Shown: piece after piece, positions 44,772-55,988 of the stretch
Position numbering within the stretch: the first letter of the stretch is position 1
How the letters are laid out: each line of letters begins with the position of its first letter
DNA from: Rhopalosiphum padi
Lineage: Eukaryota > Arthropoda > Insecta > Hemiptera > Aphididae
Assembly: GCF_020882245.1 (NCBI RefSeq)
Contig: NC_083597.1
Coordinates: forward strand, 74,936,152 to 75,000,151
DNA length: 64,000 bases
Direction: 5' to 3'
Translations under genes and position numbers: made by a program
The notes under the pieces: generated by a model
Seen by the model: only the letters and a program-made list of their open reading frames with translations
The model's database searches: none
What the model was told of the DNA's origin: nothing

Positions 44772-44979
44772 TATGACATTCTCTAATTGAATACATTTTT
44801 GTTTTTATTCATAGGATTATTGTTAGCTTGCAATTTATTTGTCAGCAGAATCTAATATAAAATGTTTATTAATTAAATTAATAAATTATACAGCTATATA
44901 GTACAGCTAATTTTGTATTATTGATTTCAAATATGTTGTTATTCATTGTAGGTTTAATCTAGTTTGTTATGTTTTGTAG
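44772..44979. other. Convergent 3' ends of MIC60 and the ionotropic receptor
   Basis: Only 208 bp separate the two stop codons. A candidate signal for the minus-strand receptor (TTTATT at 44804-44809) lies upstream of the candidate for MIC60 (AATAAA at 44880-44885). If both are used, the two mRNAs overlap tail to tail. Confidence 0.5.
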
Positions 44980-47900
44980 TCAGTTTATGAACACGAATTG
45001 TTTTGTATGCCTTATGCAAAATGTATTTATAAGGTACACAACAATTTCGCCAATAAACGCACAGAAGCCCAAAAACAAACCAAAAAATAAAACCACAAAC
45101 GCCCCGAAAGATTGTGACATAGAAAGAATCGTGTCCTCGGTAAACACAATATTGTGCACCAGTTCTTCTTTAAGGTTTTCCCTGTCCCATTGCTGCATAA
45201 TTCCCGTTTCTGAGAGTCGTGACATAATGGTGCTAATTCTATGCCGAAACGGCGATCCCTTTCTCAGCATAAATGTCGACGAGTATGATTCGATTGTGCA
45301 TGTGGGCAAGACGTGTAGGTGTCTCGAGTCGTTAAATATGGTCTTATATCTTTGTGCGTAAAATATCAGTTCGCGTTTGGATGCCAGGACGGCTGTGTCT
45401 CTTTTCAATAATATCCTCTGGATGAAGTGGCCGAAGTCTTCGGGAGGTAGTATCTGATAGCGATCGACCAACTCTTTGAAATCGTTGCTAGAGCCTGCCG
45501 ACGAGTTGATCAAATAGTACATATCTTGTCTGCCTACTAAGTTCAAGCCGGTCCTCAACAACGTACGCTGGTCGTTGATTTCGGGCGTCGTTTGTGGTAT
45601 GGTTATAAGACTACCCAAATACGCCTGGTACGCGCTCGTCACCACCAGACAGTACAGCAACCAGTTGGACAGAAACACTTGTAGTGCGCATGATTTGGGG
45701 GTGACTTTGATGGGAGCGCCGATGAACGTACCGTACGTGTAGAACAGAATGAATAACGGACTCCACGGACCGTGGACCGTGTCCGCCGGCCGTTGCAGCG
45801 TGTACGTGAGCTGCGAGAGGGCGACGACTACACCGAACGCCAATACTATGCTCAGTATGATCAATATCCAGGTGACTAGTGAAAATTCCGCCACGTAGTT
45901 GATCCACAGCGTTGGGTCGTGACCAATGCCGCTGGGCAAGCCCCACGTGAAACAGTCCATCTGGTCTTCCTTGATAAATTCCACGTCGGACTCGCTGTCG
46001 AAAATTCTCGTGAATCGACCGAACGCCAAGTCCGCCTTTCTATGTTTCACCTTCATGCCAACCGGTGAACTATCGTTGTCCGATAAGGCTGTCTCGGAGA
46101 TGAAATGCACCCCTGAATGTCCTATGGCCATGGTCACGATACCGGTGAAGTTCATGTACTCCTGCATGAAATTGATGATGCGCAAACCTGACCCCGACAG
46201 TTGGAAGCCTTTCTCAGTTTGTACTATCGTTGACACGGGTGGCCTGTGTATGCCCAAGCATTTCAACGGACATCTGAATAATAATAATAATAATAGGAAA
46301 ATATGTTTATTATCTAGGTATCCTTATATGTTGGTAGGCACTAAGCATGCTTTAGGTATACATATGGTTATATTTTATATTGATTTTACTAATCCTACAT
46401 TCCTATTGGAAGGTGTGCACTTGAAACAACAATTAAATTATTAAACAAGGATTCAGTTCATCAAAAATTCAAAATAAATGACTTCAAATAAAATATTAGC
46501 TAGAGGTATATTATTGTCGTACTTACTTAACCAATTTTATATTTAAATAACTATGAGTATATAGATTAAAAAGTAGGTAGGTACAAACATATATCATATA
46601 TGGAGACTTGTCGCACAAAGTGTGGAATGTATAAAAGTGTATTAATAAATTAATGTGGAAAATACATGAAATTAATGAAATGTACAATGTATATATCTAT
46701 ATTTTGAGATTTTGTGGTTGATTGATAAATGTATTGATTTTACTATGATGTGTTATTTTCTCGTTAATCGAGAAATTCAATTCATCGCCTTTTGGGACAA
46801 TAAAAGTGCTTTAATTTTAAACGTTATGGTTGGTTTCTGGTAACAAATTGAATGTAGTTGGTATCTTGTGGGAAGAAAGGCCAAAAATTAAAAAAATTAA
46901 ATATTTTTCAAAATAACTGGTTTAAAACAAAAAATGAAAATTTTAAGGTACCACTAAATATCTCAGCTGAATGACCTTGTATTGAAGTAAATATTTTAGA
47001 GGGCTTAGGGGGTACTTAAATACACATTTAATTATGATTTTAAAATTTTTTACACTTTTGGTGTGTGCATGCGCAATAGGTACAACTCACATTTTTTTTT
47101 TATGGAAACACTATTTTGTTTTTACATATTCGGATAGATTATTATTTTTTAAAACGTTTTTCTATTTAAAAAATTGACCAAGTTAGAGCTGTCACCATTT
47201 GAGTTAATGCATATATTATATAGTTCGTGTTTAACGAAATTTTCAATTATAATTTATAACCACTGGGTATAATAAAATAAATTTTTAATTTACCTTATTT
47301 GTTTACAAATAATAATGTAATATTATCGTATGTCATCCGGATGGATATCTTGAGTATGTGATAATTTTTGTTTAGTTGACTACTATAATAGAATTACAAT
47401 AGTGACTTCTCTAACTTGGCCAATTTTGTAAATAGAAAAAAACTTTTTACACAAAAAACGTTTTAAAAAATAATCTATCCGAATATGTAAAAAAAAAAAA
47501 TAGTGTTTCCATGTAAAAAAATGCGTATGCGTATTGCGTATGCGCACACCAAAAATGTAAAAACTTTGAAAATCATAAATAAATGTGTATTTAAGTACCC
47601 CCTAGGCCCTCTAAAATATTTATTTTAATACAAAGTCATTCGGCTAATATATTTAGTAGTACCTTAAATCGTGATCACACTGTATACAAACACAATTATT
47701 TTATATTATTAAAATATAGATATTTAATATTTAAAGCTCAAATGTGTACGAATACATACTTTAGCGATGGATTATGATGTTAATTCATTTTTATCCCCCC
47801 CCCCCCCCCGAGATTCTTGATTTTCCGACACTTAACCGTAATAATAGTCAATAATAGCGATTATTATATACATAATATAATATGATTATACTTGTGCAAG

Positions 47901-48583
47901 TCTTTCAGCTTGTTGTTCATGCCGAACACTCTGTCGGCCCTGATGAAAGCGTCCGCCCAGCTGCTCCAGACGTTAATCATGATCGGCGGACCAGCCCCGT
48001 TGCACCGTGACCCGGTGTACGGGTTGAACGTATACACGCGTATGCTGCCGGTGTACATAGGCACCAGGACGGCCACGTCGACGAGCTGATGGTGCCAGAA
48101 CGCCTCGAACAGCATTTGGATGCGGTGCAGATCGACGCGGTCGCCCGGCCGCTGCGCACCGTCCCACAGCACCATGTGCCGCGAGTGATCGCTGGACGGC
48201 AGCCGGCCCAACACCGTATCGTAATCCGTCGACCGGCCGTCCCGGTGCTGCGCTTGGCCGCGTTGCAGGTACACGACCAGCCCGTTGGCTAGCCGCGCGT
48301 CGGTGGCCGCCGACGACTGCACCAGCAGCCTGGGGTGGCCCATGTCGACCAGCAGCCGCTGGCCCAGCTCGCTGCGGCTCACCTCGTCCGCGAACATCAC
48401 TACCGACCTAGTGCCCAGGTACTCGTCGATTATCTTGTTAACTGACCCGGCCAGACGGGCAAGTCGGGTCCGGTGAGCCTCGTCGTCTAGCGCCAGGTCC
48501 CGCAGCCGGCGTCGCATCGCCAGACCGCTGGCCGCCTGCAATAACGCGACCGCCGCCATCACTGCAGCGGCACTACGCTTCAT
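44980..48583 (-). CDS. Divergent ionotropic receptor (IR family)
   Basis: Predicted 661-residue ligand-gated channel of the insect chemosensory IR type, from two exons: 47892-48583 and 44980-46273. The first exon starts with a signal peptide (MKRSAAAVMAAVALLQAASG) and encodes an extracellular N-terminal domain. The second holds the S1 lobe, membrane helix M1 (about 361-383, VTWILIILSIVLAFGVVVAL), a re-entrant pore segment (401-419, FILFYTYGTFIGAPI), M2 (about 425-447), the S2 lobe, and M3 (about 621-645). The SYTANL gating motif of ionotropic glutamate receptors is replaced by SAYQAYLGSLITIP, so this is a divergent rather than a co-receptor IR. The N-terminal exon is markedly GC-rich, unlike its surroundings. 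The 1.6-kb intron contains repeats. I could not assign an orthologous subfamily or ligand. Confidence 0.85.
46277..46295. repeat. (AAT)n microsatellite
   Basis: About six AAT units lie immediately beside the acceptor of the receptor's second exon, on the intron side. Confidence 0.85.
46943..47668. repeat. Long inverted repeat, arms about 255 and 267 bp, in receptor intron
   Basis: The left arm (about 46943-47195) and right arm (about 47402-47668) are reverse complements with scattered mismatches and a 206-bp spacer. Shared blocks include TTTTAGAGGG followed by GGGGGTACTTAAATACACATTT, and ACATATTCGGATAGATTATT. The transcript could form a long hairpin. It is probably a foldback-type or palindromic DNA element; upstream bases near 46725-46755 match the 24.6-kb element family. 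Confidence 0.9.
47795..47809 (+). repeat. C15 homopolymer
   Basis: Fifteen consecutive C bases lie in the receptor intron about 80 bases from exon 1. Confidence 0.95.
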
Positions 48584-49034
48584 AATTTGTTATACGATGT
48601 TGTTTTCGACGTAGGTAATGATAATATAATACGTAACTCTTATTAACGATCTCCTCTGAAAAACGTTCATCGACTCTTAAGTTATTACTCATCATTATAT
48701 TAATTGCATTACATATATCTATATTCCATATAAGTATATACCTAATAATTGAGAATTTATAGTACCTATATTATTTATTATCATATACATCCGAAGTGCG
48801 TACAGTTTGTATATAAACCATAACATATAAGACTTATTGTACGTCTACGCCCTACGGTATAAACTGCAGTTATGTATTACGTTATAATTAGGCGGGCTGT
48901 GAAGTGTGAATTGAATGCACTAAAATAAAAAGATACATGCACTATTGTGCACTCAAAAATAAGGAAATATGAACTTAAAATTTCTAATTTTAACGGTTAT
49001 AATTGAACCCTCAAAATCTTCTCCTTTCTGCAAG

Positions 49035-49548
49035 CATAGGCGTGCGCAAACCTGAATTTCGGGGGTGCCTACAATTTTTTCGGGTCTTTTTCTTAATTTG
49101 GGCCCTCTTTTAACAAGACATGTACATATTTTAATAAATTATAATGCCTGAATAAACATTACTGAAATTATATCACATATTAATCAGTAGTATTACTAGT
49201 ATACCAAGTTATATAATATTTCATTAGATAGTTGGATCTAAAATCTATTTTCAAGATAATTGCAATATATTTTATTTATTATTTTTACGTTTGTAGTCAA
49301 TAATCATCTAGCTGTTATAATCATAATAAGTTTTACCACGCAAATTTAAAATATTTTAGTTGTATTATTTTTTTTATCCCAAAACATAATTTTTTACAAC
49401 ATATTTTAGAAAAAATATCATTTTTATTCTAGTATCATTAGTTAAAATACGGACCCATATATATGCTATAGGACTTAAATTTTAGGGCCCCAATTACATC
49501 TCGGGGGGTGCCCAGGCATACCCGGAACCCCCCGTGCGCACGCCTATG
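49035..49548. mobile_element. 514-bp element with 14-bp perfect inverted ends
   Basis: CATAGGCGTGCGCA at 49035-49048 is matched by its exact complement at 49535-49548. G- and C-rich subterminal blocks lie near both ends, and the interior is AT-rich without an ORF. No clean target duplication was found, so the superfamily is unassigned. It lies upstream of the receptor gene. Confidence 0.8.
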
Positions 49549-51500
49549 CTTTCAAGGCATGACTTTGGCTTAAAAGGTTCCAATAAATAAAAGATGTGAT
49601 CGTATAAAATTGATGCTTATATATGTTAATATAAAATACTAAATCCATATTTTCCCCCTAAAATACTATAATAAGTAATAACTACCCACGTTAAAAAAAC
49701 AGTTGAGTTAATTCTATAAATTCTAAAGTCTAAAACACCAATACTTATATGATGTACACTAAAATGTCGTAGGTAGGTAAGTATATAAAAATGTTGTATG
49801 TCTCGATAATTAAATTTATATCATACTTATATTTATTATTTTGAATTGAAAAATGCAACGATATGGTAATTTGTTTAACTTATAATCTCGAAGATTGTAA
49901 ATCCTAACAAAATACAAAATATAATATATGATTTATATAGTATTGCAGCGTACCTATACATTATATTATTGACTTATCCTTTTGGCTGAATTTTCGAATA
50001 CCGTTTTGTGCTTAGATAGATACGTACTAAATGCGCTTAATATGTGCCGATATTATTTATACGCATCGGCGTTGGACATGATAATCGACTTAATTTACGT
50101 AATGGAAACACTTATATATTATTGCTCCAGTCACGGTAAATATTATTTATATGGGTAGATACGTAATTATGTTTGACATGAGGACAGTAATTATATGTGT
50201 TAAAAATTAAAGCCACTGTATGTATGTTTGTATGTGTGAGTTAATGGTATGTATGATGTTTATATAGATATAATAATATAATTTAGGTGCTAAAAAAATA
50301 TGCTACTATTCCGGTACAAAGCCGGAATTTTGCGTTGAAATGTACATAAGTACCCACAATAGTTGTTAACGTCTGTGGGTACGTACAAAGTAGACACATA
50401 TGGTGCGATTTATGATTATATTTATGTGTGCAAAAATCACAGACCACTACATTACTATCAATACATAATATACAAATCACAAAATGTCAAAATGTACAAA
50501 TGTATTGTTCAAATCCCACGTTTATACAGTTTTGTCTGTATAAAAAAATGACTAAACATTAAAAAAAAAAGTACCAATACATACTTTTGGATGTTGTATA
50601 ATTACATATTTTATTCATAAATGTTTTCTTCAATAAAATAAAAATGCTTTTAATAATAGCTAACCTGCGAGAGTTGCAGTACGTTAGCACTTACGTAGTA
50701 TAATATATTAATATGGTATATTTTTATACTAACTCACATTTACAAAATATTGTATTTACAGAATTTAAAGGTACAAAAACATTTTTTTATTTTTAAAATA
50801 TCGTTTGAAAGATATACTATCATCAATGTTTTTATACAATACCTTTACAGTTTACATGATCAATGTAGGAAACTTGAGATTTATTTGTTTTGGTAGGTTT
50901 ACATTATACTATATTATAGTGATATACTACTATATTTTGTTTTCGTAAATTTAAATTCTTTAGTTTTTAAGAAGGCTGAAGGGGCGTTTATATTTTTATC
51001 TCTAGTCTTACAAATGCGTAACAAATAACAGTGTAACATGAAGGTATTGATTCTTTGTATTGTTCTCTTAAAATGCTAATGCTAAGTATACCATTTTATA
51101 TAAGTATGTATAAGTATGTTGTATGTAAGAATATATAACTAAAAATATAATTGCAAAAAAATATGCAACTTTTACTGACACAATAAATTTACCAGAGCAC
51201 AATCATATTTTATTTTTGAAAATAATATTTTATGGATTACAAGAATAAATTTAATTATAATTATTAATAAATATAATATTTTTCATTAAAACATTCAATT
51301 TTTTAATTCAACATTTGAATTCGACATGCATATGTATTGATATTTTTTAGATTGCTGTAAGAACAACTAATTTAGAACCGTGTATAAAATTGTCAAGCTT
51401 TTTAATTATATAGGTATTTATAAAAGGTAAACAGATCAAAATTCTAAGAAAAATTAAAATTTTAAATAAGAATAGGTACTAATTTAAAATGTTTTATTAC
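49549..51500. other. AT-rich intergenic, no gene seen
   Basis: No coding or repeat structure beyond simple AT-rich tracts was recognised. A GTTCAAATCCC sequence at 50507 resembles a tRNA B box, but no cloverleaf precedes it. Confidence 0.5.
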
Positions 51501-51762
51501 GGTGTGTACTAGTTGCGGTCATAATCAAAAATTACATACTAGTTGCGGTCACCTCTCAAAAAGGTTACATACTAGTTGTGGTCACTCAAATAATAATAAT
51601 TAAGTATACTAAATAATATAATATTATTTAATTAGAAAAATGTTATCAACATTTTCCTTCCCATTTATATTGAAAAGATAACAGACTTAGGACTGTCTAC
51701 ACTATTATTTTTTGTGTAGGTATGGTTAAAAATGTTGATACTTATGTTTAAATTACGTAGTT

Positions 51763-51855
51763 AAACTTGTGTTAAAATATAGTATATAGTAGTAAACTTG
51801 TGTCAAAATATAGTATATAGTAGTAAACTTGTATCAAAATATAATATATAATAGT
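51763..51855. repeat. 31-bp tandem repeat, three copies
   Basis: Units start at 51763, 51794 and 51825 with the pattern AAACTTGTGTCAAAATATAG followed by TATATAGTAGT. The first two copies are nearly identical and the third is more diverged. The array lies inside the Mutator-like element. Confidence 0.85.
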
Positions 51856-51880
51856 ATAATAATAATTATAATTTAAAATT

Positions 51881-52138
51881 TTAAAATTTTGTAGGTATAA
51901 ATTTAAAGGAAATCGACTTTAGATATTCAAGCCGATTTATTTCACCTTCTTTATAATATTGTATTTGTTGCGCTAAAAAATGCTCTTTTTCTATTGAAAT
52001 TTTATTAACACGACTGGTTTTTGTACAATTCATTTTTATGTGTTCATGATTATGTGTTGTATTTTGTTCACAAATGGCACCATTAACATCGTATTTTATA
52101 GCCGCATTACATGTTTTTTTACAACATACCATACCCAT
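51881..52138 (-). pseudogene. Truncated FLYWCH-type zinc-finger ORF inside the Mutator-like element
   Basis: The ORF encodes 85 residues. Residues 5-32 include CCKKTCNAAI and, after a short spacer, TTHNHE. This matches the second half of a FLYWCH zinc finger, whose last cysteine and HNH pair are diagnostic. The first half of the domain is missing, because the ORF starts close to the right-end repeats. The rest is a charged helix-like stretch. FLYWCH domains are common in insect Mutator-like transposase genes, so this is probably a deletion remnant rather than a host gene. Whether it is expressed is unknown. Confidence 0.5.
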
Positions 52139-52605
52139 AGCTATGATAAGCTATGACCGCAACTAAGATATTACCTAAATTGGCGTGACCGCAACTGTTA
52201 TATCTGTTTATCTCAAAAATCGTCATGACCGCAACTAGTATGCAGCCTTTTATTACTTAATGAGTGTTCTGCGACGACAAAAGCTTTTGTTTCTCAAATA
52301 ACTTAATGAGAAACTCTTTTTTACTGTAAATTATTTAGTAGATTATTCTTTTGAAAATTTGTATATTTGTATGTATAATGAATACTGATTAAGCCTCATT
52401 GATTTGTTTGATAAACACAGACTGCAGTATTTTTATAATTATAAAAAATTAATTTTATTGAAGTATAATAAGAATTTGCAGTAGAATAATTAATCTGCTA
52501 TGTAATAATGTTATTTTGTTAACAGCTTCTCCCTCGGTACCTACTGAGTAAATAAAATATGTGGATTTTATACAATTTGTCAAAACAGTTTATATTACTG
52601 CTGAC

Positions 52606-53070
52606 AAGTTGTCACGTCCGATGCCGGCACTAGCAAATATTGACGGAGGGGGGTATAAATGACTACATTCTAAAAAAAATTCGCATGTGTTATCTCTGTC
52701 GACTATCTCACACACAAGTAACATGGAAAATTTTGCATTCAGAATAATTCAATAATCAGAATAAATAATCCATTTTATTATGTTATTTTAAAACTAGAGT
52801 AAATTTATATATTGTAAAATTTAAAGATAAAATTATTATCCGGGTATATTGGAAAGTTTTATTGATATTTTAATTTTGATGAAAGTTATTATTTTAAAAT
52901 TTTAGGTAATCTTTTTGTAGATTTTCAAATTAACATAAATTATTTCACATTTAAAATATCAATAAAACACTCCGAAATGCCTTAGATAATAATCTTAACT
53001 TTAAATTATTCACTAATTGTATGTACATTATTGATCAGTTAACTCTAATTTAAAAAATAATAGAGTGAAA
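52606..53070 (+). repeat. Dispersed repeat copy A (about 465 bp)
   Basis: It aligns along its length, in the same orientation, with copy B at 55507-55988. Shared blocks include CGACTATCTCACACACAAG and TTTGCATTCAGAATAAT, and both end in AATAATAGAGTGAAAT. The copies differ by small indels and many substitutions, so they are not a recent duplication. Confidence 0.85.
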
Positions 53071-53206
53071 TATATTATACTGAACGTAAAATTGTATATG
53101 TTACGCGTATGTATAAAACAGAGTCAACATTCAACACATGCCGATGCACTAGCGCCTTCTTAAGAAGATGTCAGTGCAATATTTGTTTTTTCACTCAGAC
53201 TCACCC

Positions 53207-53561
53207 GCAACATAGTCATAGATAAATACTTTCACCTAACATTTTTAAGATTTGTGTAATTTTAGAGTTAAATCCCTTCTTACAAAAATTATAGAGGATA
53301 ATATTTTTGAAGGAATAATATATCGGTTTTATATTTTATTGTTATTTTATTTTATAATCGACTTTCAAAAAAAAAAAAATGTAGATTTTCAATAATGTTT
53401 AAATTTTTCGAGACAATATTTAGACAAACCGATATGTCATACCCTCGAAAATATTATTTTATATCGTTTTTGTAATAAGTGAATTTACACTAAGATTAGG
53501 TACTCAAAAACAAAAAAAAAATGATTCTGCATCTGCATAAATGCGTTTTGTCTATGTTGCG
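53207..53561. repeat. Imperfect foldback repeat
   Basis: Inner arms at about 53275-53328 and 53429-53485 are inverted copies (CTTACAAAAATT/ATAATATTTTTGA type sequence). The outer motif GCAACATAG at 53207-53215 has its complement CTATGTTGC at 53552-53560. It looks like an old palindromic MITE. No target duplication was found. Confidence 0.55.
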
Positions 53562-54558
53562 CATGGGCCAGACGTATTGTATACGAGTATTAACAAAGTA
53601 AAACAATAAAATAAAAATTATAATATTAGGTATATTCTATAAAAATACAACAGTAACTATAACTTTATAAATAATTCAATAAATCAAATTTGAATCTAAC
53701 TTTCCTTTAATAAGTTTCGACGAATTAAAACTTTCTGTATAGTTTGCAGTTGCATCTATATATAAATCACCAGCAGCATGGAAAAAATATTATTTAATAT
53801 ACGTGGTATACACAAAATGAGTTGATGATGATGTATAGTTTAAATCATAAAGTGTCGACTTATAAAGGGAATATTTCTATGTTTAGTTGGTTATGTTGCT
53901 GATCAGCAGCAGGCAGATAGTAATCTATAAATGCAAGTATCAACTATCAAATCAAATATTTTATATTTTATAAAAATATTTTTATTACCTATTTTACTTT
54001 ATTTTAAGTTATTATTATCTATTATATTACATTTTATAATAAATAATATTTGAATATTCATGTATAATCTTAAAACATAATTCCCGACTTGGCGACTACT
54101 ATGTGAAAATGACAAATTTTCCAACTAAAATGAACCAGGTATCTAAGGGGCCAAAGGGGTGTTACACTCTCTCATTAAATCCTGCCCTATGTATAGGTTC
54201 TACAATGATAATCATGTATATTGTATAGTGTATACAGTGTAATAGAAAGATATGACAAATTGTAGTCGAACGTATGCATAACTATTTATAAAAATAATAA
54301 TAAAGTACAGCGCCATTGGCCGATATCGACGTGTAGTCGACCGAGCAGAAATTCCTTGCGGCGATACGACAACGGCAAGGCAAATGTGCCGGGCCATTAA
54401 ACGTGTTAACTTGCAGTTATACCGCTGCGACTATTATAATCATTATTATAGACGTCTATTCACCATAAATCTGTGCAGTAACACTGTTCTCAAACCAATT
54501 TCAGTCAAATATTCAGTCAACTACATTGAAACTGTTAAGAAACATTTGAATTCTAAAA
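53562..54558. other. Upstream region of the 54.6-kb gene
   Basis: No supported ORF was found. The GC-richer stretch 54300-54480 and the leader up to 54558 could hold promoter and 5' UTR. I see no clear TATA box. Confidence 0.4.
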
Positions 54559-54963
54559 ATGTCCGCGGTTACTGCAGGATTTAAAATTTGCGTCGTGTTG
54601 ATAGTTTTTGTCTTAGCCATTCTATTCGTGATGGCCATAACACGTGATGACAATAGTAATAACCAGAAAAGTCAAGGAAGGTACGATGATCCGATGAATA
54701 CAATGAATACACATTTCAAACATTATTATCCGAAGGAGGAACTACCTCATGAATATCGTGTGGGCCGAAGACATCGGAGAACGTACAAAAATGATATGGA
54801 TGATGCATTTGAAAAAAGTATCAAACTGGAGGAGGAACTACGTCAAGAAAATGGTATGAACCGAAAAATTCGGGGAACGGACGAAGAGGAGATGGATGAA
54901 TTTGAAAAAAAATATCAAACGGCTATTTCCGGAAGAGGAACTATTAACCGAGTCCACAATTAA
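54559..54963 (+). CDS. Small membrane-anchored or secreted protein of unknown function, probably frameshifted
   Basis: I do not recognise this gene. The 134-residue ORF starts with a hydrophobic segment at residues 8-27 (FKICVVLIVFVLAILFVMAI) that could be a signal peptide or signal anchor. The rest is very charged, with repeated acidic and basic patches (KEELPHEY, RRHRRTYKN, KLEEELRQENG). Just after an A8 run at about 54905-54912 the reading frame loses its character. The +1 frame continues it with a second EEELL-type block and runs about 40 more residues to a GTATGT donor near 55039. This implies one extra or missing base, or a pseudogene. Further exons could lie downstream but I found none. 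Its charged body and leader suit a lineage-specific secreted protein, which is inference only. Confidence 0.5.
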   Translation: MSAVTAGFKICVVLIVFVLAILFVMAITRDDNSNNQKSQGRYDDPMNTMNTHFKHYYPKEELPHEYRVGRRHRRTYKNDMDDAFEKSIKLEEELRQENGMNRKIRGTDEEEMDEFEKKYQTAISGRGTINRVHN

Positions 54964-55506
54964 CGAGCTGGACTTGGAAAATGACCACAGACAGCACAAA
55001 CGATCATTATATGAAATATTGATGACACTCGACAACTCAACGTATGTACCTACCTTAAATAATGTTATAGCTGTTTTTTATATAAAATCCATAACTACGA
55101 TCATTTTATTATTATATATATTTTATTACTCTTATATTTCTATGGTTATTATTTTTATTTCATTATTGTACTTGATATATTCAATATTAACAATACTTGT
55201 ATTATTATGTATACATATGCATTATAATATATTATTATACTTATATCGGTTTTTTTCAAACACCTCAATCGTTATAGTTAAAATCCGCTATAAATAATAT
55301 AATGATATATAAAAATTGATTTAAATAAATTATCACGTTTACACGTATCTGTACGTGTATAATATAGACATTGGTATCGCAAGTTGTTGTAAAGAACATG
55401 ATAATGGATCATTGTTTTTTTATACAGTACTTGTTGGTTATATAATAATTAAATAATACAACGGAAATAAAAATATCGATTATGCATGCAGCATTATTAT
55501 TTTATT

Positions 55507-55988
55507 AACAACTTGCATCGTCGCTCCGGCAGGGCCAGTGTTAGAAAATATTGAGGGAGATATAAATATATGAATTTGCCGACTACATTTTAAAATCTAA
55601 AACAAAATCCACAAGTGTTGTTTCTATCGACTATCTCACACACAAGCAACATGGACCATTTTGCATTCAGAATAATCCATTTAATTACCTAATTAGTATG
55701 TTATTTTAAAACTAAAGTGAATTTATGTGTTGTAAAATTTAAAGATAAAATTATTATCCCCGGGCATATTGAAAAGTTTTATTGATATTTTATATTTTGA
55801 AAAAAGTTAGTATTTTAAAATTGTAATCTTTTTGTAGATTTTCAAATTAGCATCACTTGCTTCATGTTTAAAATATCAATATAACACTCCGAAATTCCCT
55901 AGATAATAATCTTAACTTTAAATTGTACACTAATTATATGTACATTATTGATCAGTTTACTTTAATTTTAAAAATAATAGAGTGAAAT
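55507..55988 (+). repeat. Dispersed repeat copy B (about 480 bp)
   Basis: Same-orientation partner of 52606-53070. It starts near GGGCCAGTGTTAGAAAATATT, the counterpart of GGCACTAGCAAATATT in copy A, and has the same end. With copy A it brackets the 54.6-kb gene. Confidence 0.85.

Larger units (their letters stand above)
51501..52247. mobile_element. 747-bp Mutator-like element with 9-bp target duplication
   Basis: The 9-bp sequence TTTTATTAC flanks the element exactly (51492-51500 and 52248-52256), the duplication length expected of Mutator-like elements. The ends are inverted, with a common core TACTAGTTGCGGTCA. The core ACTAGTTGCGGTC occurs three times near the left end (from 51508, 51538, 51571), and its complement TGACCGCAACT occurs three times near the right end (from 52154, 52186, 52226). 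Such clustered subterminal repeats suit transposase binding sites. The interior carries a 31-bp tandem array and a truncated FLYWCH-like ORF but no transposase. Confidence 0.85.

Noticed and set aside
45611..46444. Overlapping ORFs on both strands in the second receptor exon
   Set aside because: They overlap a clear channel-domain frame and have no recognisable features.
47892..48476. Arginine/proline-rich ORFs on both strands in the GC-rich receptor exon
   Set aside because: GC-rich DNA leaves all frames open; only the minus-strand frame has a signal peptide and a phase-matched splice to the receptor body.
50507..50520. tRNA B-box-like GTTCAAATCCC
   Set aside because: No acceptor stem, D arm or anticodon arm can be formed upstream.
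54964..55297. Hydrophobic AT-rich tail of the second frame at the 54.6-kb gene
   Set aside because: It follows a good GTATGT donor, has intron-like composition and is probably not translated.
52606..55988. Reading the two direct repeats as LTRs of one retrotransposon
   Set aside because: The ends are not TG..CA, divergence is high, and the interior has no gag or pol similarity, primer site or polypurine tract.
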